Of a stretch of 64,000 nucleotides of DNA, positions 17,654 through 26,597 are shown one piece after another. This DNA is from CAVRCA01 sp963719345 (GTDB lineage: Bacteria; Pseudomonadota; Alphaproteobacteria; Acetobacterales; Acetobacteraceae), in the NCBI GenBank assembly GCA_963719345.1, contig CAVRCA010000004.1, positions 558,001-622,000 of the forward strand. Reading direction: 5' to 3'. The notes under the pieces were generated by a model. The model had not been told where the DNA came from. It did not search any database and saw nothing but the letters and a program-made list of their open reading frames with translations. Position 1 is the stretch's first letter. Every line of letters begins with the position of its first letter. Made by a program: the position numbers and the translations under genes.

Positions 17654-19798
17654 TTGGTGTCGCTGCCGGCGGCGGGCTGGCCAGCTCTTCTGCGCACCAG
17701 ACGGAGCGATGTTCCGAAGGCGCGGCCCACCGCCGACGCGGCGCTCGCTTATGGCGCGGCGCTGTCCTGCGGCGTCGCGCTGCTGTTGACCCTGATGCCG
17801 CTCCTTGCGATCACCGGGGAAGGCGGCGTGTGGCGATCGCCCGCGGGCGACATGGCGCAGGGCCTGACCGGACATCTCGCCTTCCAGCTCGATGCGTGGC
17901 GTTGGCCGCCCTTGTTTGCCGAAAACCTGTTCTGGCCGCATGGCGTCAGCGTCGCGCTCACCGACAGCAACCCGCTGTTTTCCCTGGTTGCGAAGCTGCT
18001 CGACAGCGTGGCGCCGGGCCGCCCGCGCAACCTGCTCGGCGTCTGGTTCGCCTGCTGCTGGTTGCTGCAACCGGTTGCGGCGGTGTACGCCCTGCGCGCC
18101 CTGACCCGTTCGGTGGCGGGCGCCGTCACTGCTGCGGTGCTGGCCGGCCTGTTCCCGGCCCTGCTGGTGCGGCTCGGCCATGTCAATCTGTGCGGCCATT
18201 TCCTCCTCCTCTTGGCGCTCGGGATCACGCTCCGGCTGATCTTTCGGCAGACCGCCTGGCGCTGGATCGCGGCCGGCCTCGTGCTGGCCATCGCGGTCCT
18301 CTGCCACCCCTATCTGTTCATGGCCGGGGCGGCGACGCTCGCCGCCGTGCCGATCCAGGCGATGATCCGCCGCCAGAGAGGATGGTGGCGACCCGGCATC
18401 GCCTTCCTGCTGGCGAGCGGCCTTCCGGTGTTGCTGTTCGCCGCGCTCGCCGGAACCCTGGGCGGCGGCGACAAGGGGTTCGTCTTCTACTCGATGAACC
18501 TGCTCTCGCCGTTCTGGCCGCAGCGCTCGGGGCTGTTCGGCGCGAACCTGCCGATCATCGACGCAACGGGCGGTCAATACGAGGGGTTCTGCTATCTCGG
18601 CGCTGGCAGCCTGCTCCTGCTGTTCGCCGCGCTGCCGCGCATCGGCCGATTGCGGCGCTGGCCCGGACTCGTCGTGGTGCTCGCCGGCCTGACGCTGATC
18701 GCGCTCAGCAGTCGCGTCTATGCCGGTTCGTTCAAGCTCATCGACCTCGGCGCGAAACCTTGGGAAGACCTGTTCGCGGTGTTCCGAGCGTCCGGCCGGG
18801 CGTTCTGGCCGGTGGGATACGCGCTGGTGGTCGGCGCGGTTGCCGCGACCTGCCGCTTGCCGGCACCCGTCCGCCTGCCGCTGCTCGGGGCGGCCATCGT
18901 GCTGCAGCTGATCGACACCACGCCGCTGCGCCTCGCGGCCGAGCGGACCATGCGCGGCGCCGACGGGTTCGCCGGCTCGCTGCCCGCGCTGCCCGTGGAC
19001 GCGACCCTGCTCACGGTGCTGCCGACGCCGGGGTGCAGCGCCGCGCCCGAGGCCAAGGGGGCGAGCAACCCCGTTCTGCTGGCCGGGATTCGTGCCGGCA
19101 TGCGGCTCGGCGACGTCGGCGTCGGCCGGACCCCGGCCTGGTTCAGTTGCGAGGCGGTGCTGTCGGACGGAATGGAGCTGCCGCTGCTGTCCCGCGAGAT
19201 CAGGGTCTACACCGATCCCGCCGCACAGGCCGCGCTGCGCCCGGCGCTGCTGGGACCGGACGCGATCTGCCGGCATGAGGCCGGCACGGTCCTGTGTGGG
19301 CGGGACGTTGCGATGCCGGCAGGCGACCAGTTTTCTCCCGGTGAGCCGGTCGACCGGCCGGACCTGCCGGCGCCCGGGTTGGCGGGTCCGGCGCTCGGAA
19401 AGCTGTTGGGCAGCGGGTGGCGCGCCGGCGCCGACAACGTCTTTTGGTCGGAAGGGCCGCGCGCGACCTTGTTGTTCGGTGTCGAACCGGGCCGGCCGCT
19501 CGCCGTCACGCTGCACGTCCTTGGAGTGGCGCCAGCCAAGGACGGGGTGCGCCGCGTCACGATCCGTTCGGGACGCGAGAGCATCGCCGTGGTCGACCTG
19601 CCCGACCTGACGCCGCACGAGATCGCCGTCATCCTGCCGCCGCGGACCTTCGACACCGGGATCGTGCGCCTCGCCTTCGACGCATTCCGCCCGGTCGATC
19701 CCCGGCGGCGCGGACTGGCAGCCCCCGTGCAACGCGCCTCCGTGCAATTGCGCTCGATCGACGTGCGCCAGCCGGCGGGTTCCGAGCGCCGGCCTTGA
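17654..19798 (+). CDS. Large membrane protein, DUF6311/GT-C-like
   Basis: A protein of about 714 aa: roughly eleven hydrophobic helices in residues 25-430, then a soluble C-terminal domain of about 280 residues. The early loop carries GDMAQGLTGHLAFQLDAWRW and then FAENLFWPHGVSVALTDSNP, the pattern of DUF6311 proteins, thought to be GT-C-fold glycosyltransferases. The soluble part looks all-beta (periplasmic). TTG at 17654 and GTG at 17657 are the candidate starts, 5 and 8 nt after gshB; no clear ribosome site, so coupling to gshB is likely. Probably acts on cell-surface glycans (inference). Confidence 0.65.
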   Translation: MVSLPAAGWPALLRTRRSDVPKARPTADAALAYGAALSCGVALLLTLMPLLAITGEGGVWRSPAGDMAQGLTGHLAFQLDAWRWPPLFAENLFWPHGVSVALTDSNPLFSLVAKLLDSVAPGRPRNLLGVWFACCWLLQPVAAVYALRALTRSVAGAVTAAVLAGLFPALLVRLGHVNLCGHFLLLLALGITLRLIFRQTAWRWIAAGLVLAIAVLCHPYLFMAGAATLAAVPIQAMIRRQRGWWRPGIAFLLASGLPVLLFAALAGTLGGGDKGFVFYSMNLLSPFWPQRSGLFGANLPIIDATGGQYEGFCYLGAGSLLLLFAALPRIGRLRRWPGLVVVLAGLTLIALSSRVYAGSFKLIDLGAKPWEDLFAVFRASGRAFWPVGYALVVGAVAATCRLPAPVRLPLLGAAIVLQLIDTTPLRLAAERTMRGADGFAGSLPALPVDATLLTVLPTPGCSAAPEAKGASNPVLLAGIRAGMRLGDVGVGRTPAWFSCEAVLSDGMELPLLSREIRVYTDPAAQAALRPALLGPDAICRHEAGTVLCGRDVAMPAGDQFSPGEPVDRPDLPAPGLAGPALGKLLGSGWRAGADNVFWSEGPRATLLFGVEPGRPLAVTLHVLGVAPAKDGVRRVTIRSGRESIAVVDLPDLTPHEIAVILPPRTFDTGIVRLAFDAFRPVDPRRRGLAAPVQRASVQLRSIDVRQPAGSERRP

Positions 19799-19840
19799 CA
19801 GTCGTCCTCGGGTAGGGCTGGCATCGGGCGGGCGATCAGG

Positions 19841-20293
19841 ATGCGAGCCACCGTGCCCCAGCTTTCCCTTCATAGCCCGATCGGCGATCTGACCATCTCC
19901 GAGGAGGATGGCGGTATCGTCGCCATAGACTGGGGGTGGGGCCGCGACCAGGACGAAACGCCGCTGCTGGGGCAGGCGCGCGGCCAACTCGAAGCCTATT
20001 TCGACGGCCGGCTCGACCGGTTCGACCTGCCGCTGGCGCCGCACGGCACGCCCTATCGCCGACGGGTCTGGCAGGCCCTGTGCGACATCCCGTTCGGCCA
20101 GACCCGCACCTATGTCGAGATCGCCGCCGTGGCGGGCGGCAGTGCCCGGTCGGTCGGGCAGGCGAACGGGCGCAACCCGATCCCGATCCTGATCCCCTGT
20201 CATCGTGTCGTCGCCTCCGGCGGTCTGGGCGGCTACTCGGGCGGCGACGGGCTCGACACCAAGCGCTACCTGCTGGCCCTCGAGACCCCCTGA
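19841..20293 (+). CDS. ogt: Methylated-DNA--protein-cysteine S-methyltransferase
   Basis: Suicide DNA-repair enzyme that removes O6-alkyl groups from guanine. The 150-aa protein has the active-site motif IPCHRVV with acceptor Cys at about residue 120. Upstream is the helix-turn-helix and arginine-finger region (YRRRVWQALCDIPFGQT, YVEIAAVAGG, ARSVGQANGRNP), and after it GLGGYSGG and the C-terminal KRYLLALE. The short Ogt type without an Ada regulatory domain. AGG just before the ATG at 19841 is a weak ribosome site. The next gene follows after 35 nt. Confidence 0.95.
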   Translation: MRATVPQLSLHSPIGDLTISEEDGGIVAIDWGWGRDQDETPLLGQARGQLEAYFDGRLDRFDLPLAPHGTPYRRRVWQALCDIPFGQTRTYVEIAAVAGGSARSVGQANGRNPIPILIPCHRVVASGGLGGYSGGDGLDTKRYLLALETP

Positions 20294-20328
20294 CGCACGG
20301 CCCGACACACGCCTGCACGGAGAGAACG

Positions 20329-21296
20329 ATGAGCAAGGCCATCCGCATCCACGCCTATGGCGGCCCCGAGGTGATGCAGTGGGAGGACGTGCCCACGCCC
20401 GAGCCCGGAGCCGCCGAGGTGCTGGTGCATCACGAGGCGGTCGGCCTGAACTACATCGACGTCTATTTCCGCACCGGCCTTTACAAATCGGCCACCATGC
20501 CGGTGACGCTCGGCATGGAGGGGGCTGGCGTGGTGCGGGCGGTCGGCGCGGACGTGAGCGACGTCAAGCCCGGCGACCGGGTCGCCTATGCCGGCGCGAT
20601 CGGTGCCTACGCCACCGACCGGGTGATCGCCGCCGACCGGCTGGTAAAGGTGCCGACGGCATCGACTTCAAGACCGCGCGCCGCCATGATGCTGCAGGGC
20701 ATGACCGCGCAATACCTGATCCGCCGCACCTACAAGGTGAAATCGGGCGACACCATCCTGGTCCACGCCGCCGCGGGCGGCGTCGGGCTGATCCTCTGCC
20801 AGTGGGCCAAGCATCTCGGCGCCACCGTGATCGGCGTGGTCTCGACCGAGGAAAAGGCGGAGTTGGCGCGCGCCCACGGCGCGGCGCACACCATCGTCGG
20901 CCACGCCAACCTGGCGGCCGAGGTCAAGCGCCTCACCGGGGGCGCCATGGTGCCGGTCGTCTATGACAGCGTCGGCAGGGACACCTTCATGGCCAGCCTC
21001 GACAGCCTCGCCCCGCTCGGGATGATGGTGAGCTTCGGCAATTCCTCCGGCCCGGTGCCGCCGGTCGATCTTTGCATGCTGGCGGCCAAGGGCAGCCTGT
21101 TTCTCACCCGCCCCACGCTGGCCACCTACACCGCCAAGCGCGCCGACCTGGAGCCCACCGGCGCCGACCTGTTCGAGGTGGTGGACGGGCGCGGTAAAAA
21201 TCCGGTCAACCAGACCTTTCCGCTCAAGGACGCCGCCGCCGCCCACGCGCGCTGGAGGGCCGTCAGACGACCGGCAGCACCGTCCTGCTGCCCTGA
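20329..21296 (+). pseudogene. NADPH:quinone oxidoreductase (zinc-independent ADH family), frameshifted as sequenced
   Basis: Medium-chain dehydrogenase/reductase of the Qor type: KAIRIHAYGGPEVMQWEDV, VGLNYIDVYFRTGLYK, VTLGMEGAGVVRAVG, MLQGMTAQYLIRRTY, and the nucleotide loop HAAAGGVGLILCQWAKHLGA. Three frame breaks are visible. Two near 20653-20656 and 20672-20683 cancel each other: the local frame reads TASTSRPRA, while the alternative frame gives the expected PDGIDFKTA. The third, near 21250, needs one added base to give HRALEGRQTTGSTVLLP and a stop at 21296. Corrected length 322 aa, normal for the family. Probably intact in the organism. Confidence 0.85.
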
Positions 21297-21368
21297 CGAC
21301 GCGGAGCTGGCGCTGGGCCGGCCTGGGGCATCTCCGGCTCGCGCAAGCGGCGCGACACTGCGGCAGCG

Positions 21369-22787
21369 ATGCCTGCGCTAGCCCCGCCGAGCAACATCGC
21401 CTCGCACACGGCTGACCGCGCTGATCGTCGCCTGCGCGCTGCTGATGCAGAACCTCGATTCGACCATTCTCGCGACCGCGCTGCCGACCATGGCCAGCGC
21501 CTTCGGCGCCGAGCCGGTGCGCATGAACGTGGCGCTCACCTCCTACCTGCTCAGCCTCGCCGTGTTCATCCCGGCCAGCGGCTGGATGGCCGACCGCTTC
21601 GGCACCCGCACCGTATTCCGCGCCGCCATCGCCGTGTTCACCGTGGGCTCCGTGCTGTGCGGCCGCGCCGAGACTCCTGCTTTCCTGGTCGCCTCACGGA
21701 TCCTGCAGGGCGATGGGCGGGGCGATGATGGTGCCGGTCGGCCGCCTCGTGCTGCTGCGCTCCGCGCCGAAGAGCGAGCTGGTGGCCGCAATGGCGTGGC
21801 TCACCATGCCGGCGATGATCGGCCCGGTGCTCGGGCCGCCGCTCGGCGGCTTCATCGTCACCTACCTCTCCTGGCGCTGGATCTTCGACATCAACGTGCC
21901 GATCGGAGTGCTCGGCATCGTGCTGGTCACGCTGTACGTCGAGGATGTCCGCGAGCCCGGCGCCGGTCGGCTCGACGTGCGCGGCCTGGTGCTGAGCGGC
22001 CTCGGGCTGGCGGCGCTGCTGTTCGGGCTGGAGACGGCGGGACGCGGCGTGTTCCCCCTCTCTGCCAGCCTCGGCATGATCGCCGCTGGCCTGCTCGCCT
22101 GGGCGCCTCTACTGGCTGCACTCGCGCCGGCACCCCCGGCCGCTGCTCGATTTTTCCCTCACGCGCGAGCCGACCTTCGCGGTCTCCGTGTTCGCCGGCA
22201 CCCTGTTCCGCATCGGTGTCGGCGCGACGCCGTTCCTGCTGCCGATGATGTTCCAGCTCGGGTTCGGCCAAAGCGCGGCCGCCAGCGGCGCCATCACCTT
22301 CGCCTCCGCCGCCGGCGCGCTGGTGATGAAGCCGGTGGCCCAGCGCGCGCTGCATTGGTTCGGTTTCCGCGACACGCTGGTCTGGAACGGCCTGCTGTGC
22401 GCGGCGTTGCTCGCCGGGTTCGCCGCGTTTCGCCCGACCTGGCCGGTAGCGGCGATCTACGCCGTGCTGCTGGTCAGCGGGTTTTTCCGGTCATTGCAGT
22501 TCACCGCCTACAGCACCCTCGCCTATGCCGAGATCCCGCGCCCTCGCATGAGTGCGGCGACCAGCCTCTACAGCACCACGCAGTATCTCTGTCAGGTCGT
22601 CGGCATCGCGATGGGCGCCCTGTCGCTCGAACTCGCGATGCGGCTGCGCGGCCACGCTGCGCCGGCGGTCGGCGATTTCTCCCTCGCCTTCCTTGCGGTC
22701 GCCGCGATCACGCTGCTCTCGGCTCCGTTCTCGGCGAGGATGCCCCGCACCGCCGGCGACGAGATCGCCGGGCGGGTGGCGCCTTAG
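21369..22787 (+). pseudogene. DHA2-family MFS multidrug exporter, several frameshifts
   Basis: A 14-TM EmrB/QacA-type exporter split over at least three frames. Fragments in order: LIVACALLMQNLDSTILATA and GWMADRFGTRTVFRAAIA; then GGAMMVPVGRLVLLRSAP, PVLGPPLGGFIVTYLSWRWI and FDINVPIGVLGIVLV; then FAVSVFAGTLFRIGVGATPF to the C-terminus. The breaks lie near 21403 (if the ATG at 21369 is the start), near 21707-21711 (one extra G would give LQGMGGAMM) and near 22108 (one extra base would restore LYWLHSRRHPRPLLDF). It lies convergent to the arsenic operon. Either a decayed gene or a stretch of poor sequence. Confidence 0.75.
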
Positions 22788-22885
22788 CCCAGGAGCGGCG
22801 GCGCATGTCTGGCAATCGTTCGTCGCCCGAGGGACGGGGCGCACCGCTGTCAGTGGACGCGGGACATTCCTCCGTCCCCGACCGC

Positions 22886-23961
22886 TCACGCCACGGTCCC
22901 CCGCTCATACCAGCCGCGCGAGCGCGGACGATGTGCACGACCGACAGCATGACCGGCACTTCCACCAGCACGCCGACGACCGTTGAGAGCGCCGCGCCCG
23001 ACTGGAAGCCGAACAGGGCGATGGCCGTCGCCACGGCCAGCTCGAAGAAGTTGCTGGCGCCGATCAGCGCCGAGGGCCCGGCCACGCACCACTCGACGCC
23101 GAGGCGGCGGTTCAGCCAGTAGGCCAGCCCCGCGTTGAAATAGACCTGGATCAGGATCGGGCACCGCCAGCAGCGCGATGACGACCGGCTGGCGCATGAT
23201 CTGCTCGCCTTGCAGGCCGAACAGCAGCACGAGCGTCAGCAGCAGCGCCGACAGCGACAGCGGCGCGAGGGCGCGCAGCGTCCGGCGCAAGCGCCGCCTG
23301 TCCGCCTCGCGCCAGCAGCGCCCGCCGCCAGAGCTGCGCCACGATGACCGGCACGACGATGTAGAGCACGACCGACAGGATCAGCGTGTCCCAGGGCACG
23401 GTGATCGAGGACAGGCCGAGCAGCAGCGCCACGAGCGGCGCGAAGGCAACGACCATGATGGTGTCGTTGAGCGCGACCTGGGACAGCGTGAAATGCGGCT
23501 CGCCGTCCACGAGGTTCGACCAGACGAACACCATGGCCGTGCAGGGGGCCGCCGCCAGCAGGATCAGCCCGGCGATGTAGCCGTCGATCTGGCCGGCCGG
23601 CAGATAGGGCCGGAACAGATGGCCGATGAACAGCCAGCCGAGCAGCGCCATCGAGAACGGCTTGACCAGCCAGTTGATGCCGACCGTCGCCGCGATGCCG
23701 CGCCAGTGGCTCTCGCACCTGCCCGAGCGCGGCGAGGTCGATCTTCAGCAGCATCGGCACGATCATCAGCCAGACCAGCACCGCGACCGGCAGGTTGACT
23801 TGCGCCACGGTCGCCGCGCCGAGCGCATGGAACAGGCCCGGCACGGCCTGCCCGAGCGCGATGCCGACGACGATGCAGAGCGCGACCCACAGCGTCAGGT
23901 AGCGCTCGAACGTCCCCATGGAGGGCGCTTTGCCGGGCGCGACGGCGGCAGCCTCGCTCAT
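22886..23961 (-). pseudogene. acr3: Acr3-type arsenite efflux permease, several frameshifts as sequenced
   Basis: Ten-TM arsenite exporter of the ACR3 family. Fragments read in order as FERYLTLWVALCIVVGIALG; HWRGIAATVGINWLVKPFSM and LILLAAAPCTAMVFVWSNL, the latter holding the conserved membrane Cys of ACR3 TM4; PLSLSALLLTLVLLFGLQG; NAGLAYWLNRRLGVEWC and LIGASNFFELAVATAIALFG; and a C-terminus RGWYERGTVA. Breaks lie near 23711, 23308, 23159 (one extra G in GGG on the plus strand) and 22917. ATG at 23961 overlaps the arsC TGA (ATGA). With the indels corrected the protein is about 358 aa, normal for the family. Confidence 0.85.
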
Positions 23962-24394
23962 GGCGCGGGCCTCGCGACGCGCTTGCCGCCCGCGTCCACG
24001 ACCGCCTCGCCGTCCTCTTTCGCGAATGCGCCGCGCTGCGGGTTGGGGAGAATGTCGAGCACCGTCTCGGACGGGCGGCACAGCTTCACGCCCTTGGGCG
24101 TGACGACAATCGGGCGGTTGATGAGGATCGGGTGCGCCATCATGGCGTCGATCAGCTGCGTCATCCGATCAGCGCCGGATCATCCAGGCCCAGTTCGTCG
24201 TAGGGCGTCCCCTTCCGGCGCAGCACGTCGCGCACCGGGATCCCCATGCGGCCGATCAGGCTGACCAGCTCGTCGCGCGACGGCGGGGTTTTCAGATACT
24301 CGATGACGCGCGGTTCCTCGCCGCTGTTGCGGATCAGGGCGAGGACGTTGCGCGACGTGCCGCAAGCCGGGTTGTGGTAGATCGTGACGGTCAT
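23958..24394 (-). pseudogene. arsC: Arsenate reductase ArsC (glutaredoxin-coupled), frameshifted as sequenced
   Basis: Reduces arsenate to arsenite for export by Acr3. Starts MTVTIYHNPACGTSRNVLAL with catalytic Cys11 in the R773-type context, then EYLKTPPSRDELVSLIGRMG. The frame breaks near 24164 after LGLDDPALI and resumes as TQLIDAMMAHPILINRPIVV, TPKGVKLCRPSETVLDILP and FAKEDGEAVVDAGGKR, the expected ArsC C-terminus. The ATG at 24394 probably overlaps the end of arsI, and the TGA at 23958 overlaps the acr3 ATG. Corrected length about 145 aa. Confidence 0.9.
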
Positions 24395-24896
24395 GCAGTC
24401 CGCCCCGCAGCAAGGGGCATTCGGCGGCCAGTTCAGGCTTCGGCGCACAGCATGCGCCTTGCGGCGTTTCGGGCGTGCAGCAGGCACCGGACGCCGTGCG
24501 GATCGGGCCGAGATCGACGCTATCGCCGTAGACCGTGCTTTCGCCCGAGGTCAGGAAGGTTTCCCACGACAGCCCTTGCGGGTCGGTGATCCACGACTTT
24601 TCCGATTTGGCGTAGCAGCAGGTCGTCGCGCCCTCCTCCAGCACCGGCCGGTCGGCCTGTTGCAGCCGCCCATAGACCTCGTGCAGCTCGTCCGGCGTCT
24701 CGACCTGGATGCCGAGATGATCGAGGCCGGTCTGTCCGCTGCGCGTCGAGATGGCGAAGTTCACGCGCGGATCGTCCAGCATCCACTTCGCATAGTCGGG
24801 CTTGGTGACGGCCGGTTCGGCCGCGAACAGCGTGCTGTAGAACCGGACGGACTGGGCGAGGTCCTCGACGGACACATGGACGTGCAGGCGCTTCAT
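24391..24896 (-). CDS. arsI: ArsI/CadI-family glyoxalase-fold enzyme (C-As lyase-like)
   Basis: Vicinal-oxygen-chelate protein of the ArsI type, an Fe2+-dependent dioxygenase that cleaves C-As bonds of trivalent organoarsenicals. MKRLHVHVSVEDLAQSVRFY and LDHLGIQVETPDEL supply His ligands, and TTCCYAKSEKSWITDPQG carries the conserved Cys pair that binds As(III). The tail is Cys-rich (GACCTPETPQGACCAPKPE), usual for the family. The uncorrected frame runs on through arsC to 24180, which is unlikely. A shift near 24410 would end it at a TGA overlapping the arsC ATG, the same ATGA coupling as at the other junctions, so the 3' end given here is inferred. ATG at 24896. Confidence 0.85.
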
Positions 24897-25248
24897 TGGC
24901 GCGTTCCTTCCTTGGCGGTGATCGAGGGTGGAGGTCGCAGACGCCGACGCCGCAGGCCGCAGGGTCGCCCTGGCAGCAGTTCTCGGTCAGGTAGCCGAGC
25001 AGCGCGTTCATGGCGGGGTATTCGGCCGTGTAGATCAGCGACCGGCCTTCCCGGCGGAACGTCACCAGACCCGCGTGCTTGAGCTGGTTCAGGTGGAACG
25101 ACAGGGTTGCCGAGGGCAGGCCCAGCCGCTCGCCGATCTGCCCGGCCGGCAGCCCGTCCGTCCCGGCCTGCACCAGCAGGCGGAACACATCGAGGCGGGT
25201 ATCCTGCGCGAGGGCCGCCAAGGCAGCGATGGCGTCTATCTTCTCCAT
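24893..25248 (-). pseudogene. arsR: ArsR-family metalloregulator, frameshifted at its 3' end
   Basis: Winged-helix repressor released from DNA by As(III). The product begins MEKIDAIAALAALAQDTRLD, with the recognition helix LGLPSATLSFHLNQLKHAGL and beta-wing VTFRREGRSLIYTA. The C-terminus has ENCCQGDPAACGVGVC, a Cys cluster likely to form the arsenic site; the classic ELCVC site in the alpha-3 helix is absent, as in the C-terminal-Cys ArsR group. After CDLHP the frame fails to stop. One added base near 24925 gives SITAKEGTRQ and a TGA overlapping the arsI ATG. Corrected length 118 aa. First gene of the arsR-arsI-arsC-acr3 operon. Confidence 0.88.
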
Positions 25249-25252
25249 ATCT

Positions 25253-25268
25253 CCATAATTATCAAACT
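25253..25268 (-). promoter_or_regulatory. AT-rich palindromic site upstream of arsR, possible ArsR operator
   Basis: ATAATTAT (25255-25262) is an 8-bp self-complementary core inside an AT-rich stretch, directly before the arsR ATG at 25248 and out of character with the surrounding GC-rich DNA. Position and symmetry suit autoregulation by ArsR. The short distance to the ATG (GGAG only 2 nt before it) also allows a short-leader or leaderless transcript. Inference only. Confidence 0.4.
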
Positions 25269-25335
25269 GTCGGGCCCATGCAAGCCCAGATGCTGCCCTG
25301 CAAAGAGACGGTGTCGGCGCCATGCTCGGGTCTTG

Positions 25336-26128
25336 CTACGGCTTGAGCGCCTGTGTCAGCGCGACCACCTCGCCCAGGCTGCTGGCCATGTCGGTTGGGA
25401 TCAGCACCGTCGTGCCGCGCTCCTTGTTCATCTCGTAGAGCAGGTTCATCTGCCGCAGCTTGAGCGCGGTCGGGTCACTGGCGTAGAGCCGGGCCGCCTC
25501 CAAAACCTGCTCGGCGATCGCCTGCTCGGCCGAGGCCAGGGTGACCCGCGCAGTCTTCTCCCGTTCGGCCTGCGCCTGCCGGCTCATCGCGTCCTGCAGC
25601 TCGCGCGGGATCGCCACGTCCTTGATCTCGACCGACACCACGCTCACCCCCCAGCGAGCGCGTCTTCTCGCCGATCGTCAGGCGCAGCTGCTCGTCGGCA
25701 GCCCGGCGATCCGACAACAGGCGCGACAGGTCGGAGGCGCCGATCATTTCGCGCAGGCTGGTCTGCGACACCCGCTCGATCGCCTCCCGGTAGTTGGCGA
25801 TCCGCACCGCCGCGTTCTCCGCGTCCTCCACCTGCCAGAACACGATCGCATCCACGCCCACCGCCACCGTGTCGCGGGTCAGCGCCTGCTCGGCGGTGAT
25901 CGTCGTGGTCTGGATGCGCATGTCGATCACCGCAGCGACGGCGTCGACGAACGGGTAGACGAGGTAGAGCCCCGGTCCCTTGACCGCCAGGAAGCGCCCC
26001 AGCCTCAGGATCACGGCGCGCTGCCATTCCGAGGCGATCCGGACGCTGCGCACCAGCACCACGAGCACCGCAAGGGCCAGGACGAGCAGCGCGATGCCGC
26101 CGACCGCTCCCTGGGACGAGCCGGACAT
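25336..26128 (-). pseudogene. Slipin (stomatin/SPFH band 7 protein), frameshifted as sequenced
   Basis: Membrane-microdomain scaffold of the SPFH superfamily. An N-terminal membrane segment (GIALLVLALAVLVVLVRSV) is followed by the band 7 domain: EWQRAVILRLGRFLAVKGPG, IDMRIQTTTITAEQALTRD, VDAIVFWQVEDAENAA and QTSLREMIGASDLSRLL. The frame breaks near 25650 in a G-rich run after EKTRS. The alternative frame gives WGVSVVSVEIKDVAIP, RELQDAMSRQAQAEREKTAR and the coiled C-terminus ending at 25336. Corrected length about 264 aa, normal. The upstream NfeD partner often found with slipins is not present. Confidence 0.85.
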
Positions 26129-26188
26129 GGGTGCTCCCTGTCGATGAACCTTCGCGGCATTCTACCGTTTTCGCCCCGGAGGGCCACC

Positions 26189-26575
26189 ATGACCGAGATC
26201 CGCAAGCTCGAGCCGCACGATCCGGTGCCCGATCAGGGGCGCCATATCGTCATCCTGCGACGCTTCGACGAGGACGACCCGCGCCGGGTGATGCTTGAGC
26301 TGCTGGTCTTCCGCGGCGGGCGGGCGCCCGAAATCACCCGGCCGGTGCGCGCCGACGGCACGCCGATGACGGTGCAGGAAACCCTCAGCGCCGCCCGCAA
26401 CCTCGCCGACCGCGAACGACTGGAGCCGATCTACGTCCTCGACCGGCTCGCCGGGGCACGCGAGCGCGAAATCCTCCAGCACCACGGTGACCACACGGTC
26501 AACATGGGCGAACTCGACGATTTCGATTTCGAGGAGGGGGAGCGCGGCACCGACATGCGGGACCGCGGTCAGTAG
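26189..26575 (+). CDS. Hypothetical protein with acidic C-terminus
   Basis: A 128-aa soluble protein starting MTEIRKLEPHDPVPDQGRH, then IVILRRFDEDDPRRVMLELL, and ending in an acidic tail (MGELDDFDFEEGERGTDMRD). CCGGAGG sits about 7 nt before the ATG at 26189, a good ribosome site, which with the length supports a real gene. Divergent from the slipin (61 nt apart) and convergent with the Rieske alpha subunit. No family recognised. Confidence 0.6.
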   Translation: MTEIRKLEPHDPVPDQGRHIVILRRFDEDDPRRVMLELLVFRGGRAPEITRPVRADGTPMTVQETLSAARNLADRERLEPIYVLDRLAGAREREILQHHGDHTVNMGELDDFDFEEGERGTDMRDRGQ

Positions 26576-26597
26576 CGCGACCCTCGCCGCGCCGGGC

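Noticed and set aside
17291..20308. 1005-codon minus-strand open frame opposite gshB, the GT-C-like gene and ogt
   Set aside because: It spans three real genes on the other strand, has low-complexity Arg/Gln/Gly content and no start or domain signal.
21369..25700. Programmed ribosomal frameshifting in the arsenic and exporter genes
   Set aside because: The shifts are in both directions, lack slippery heptamers and stimulatory structures, and affect unrelated genes. Indel errors or decay explain them better.
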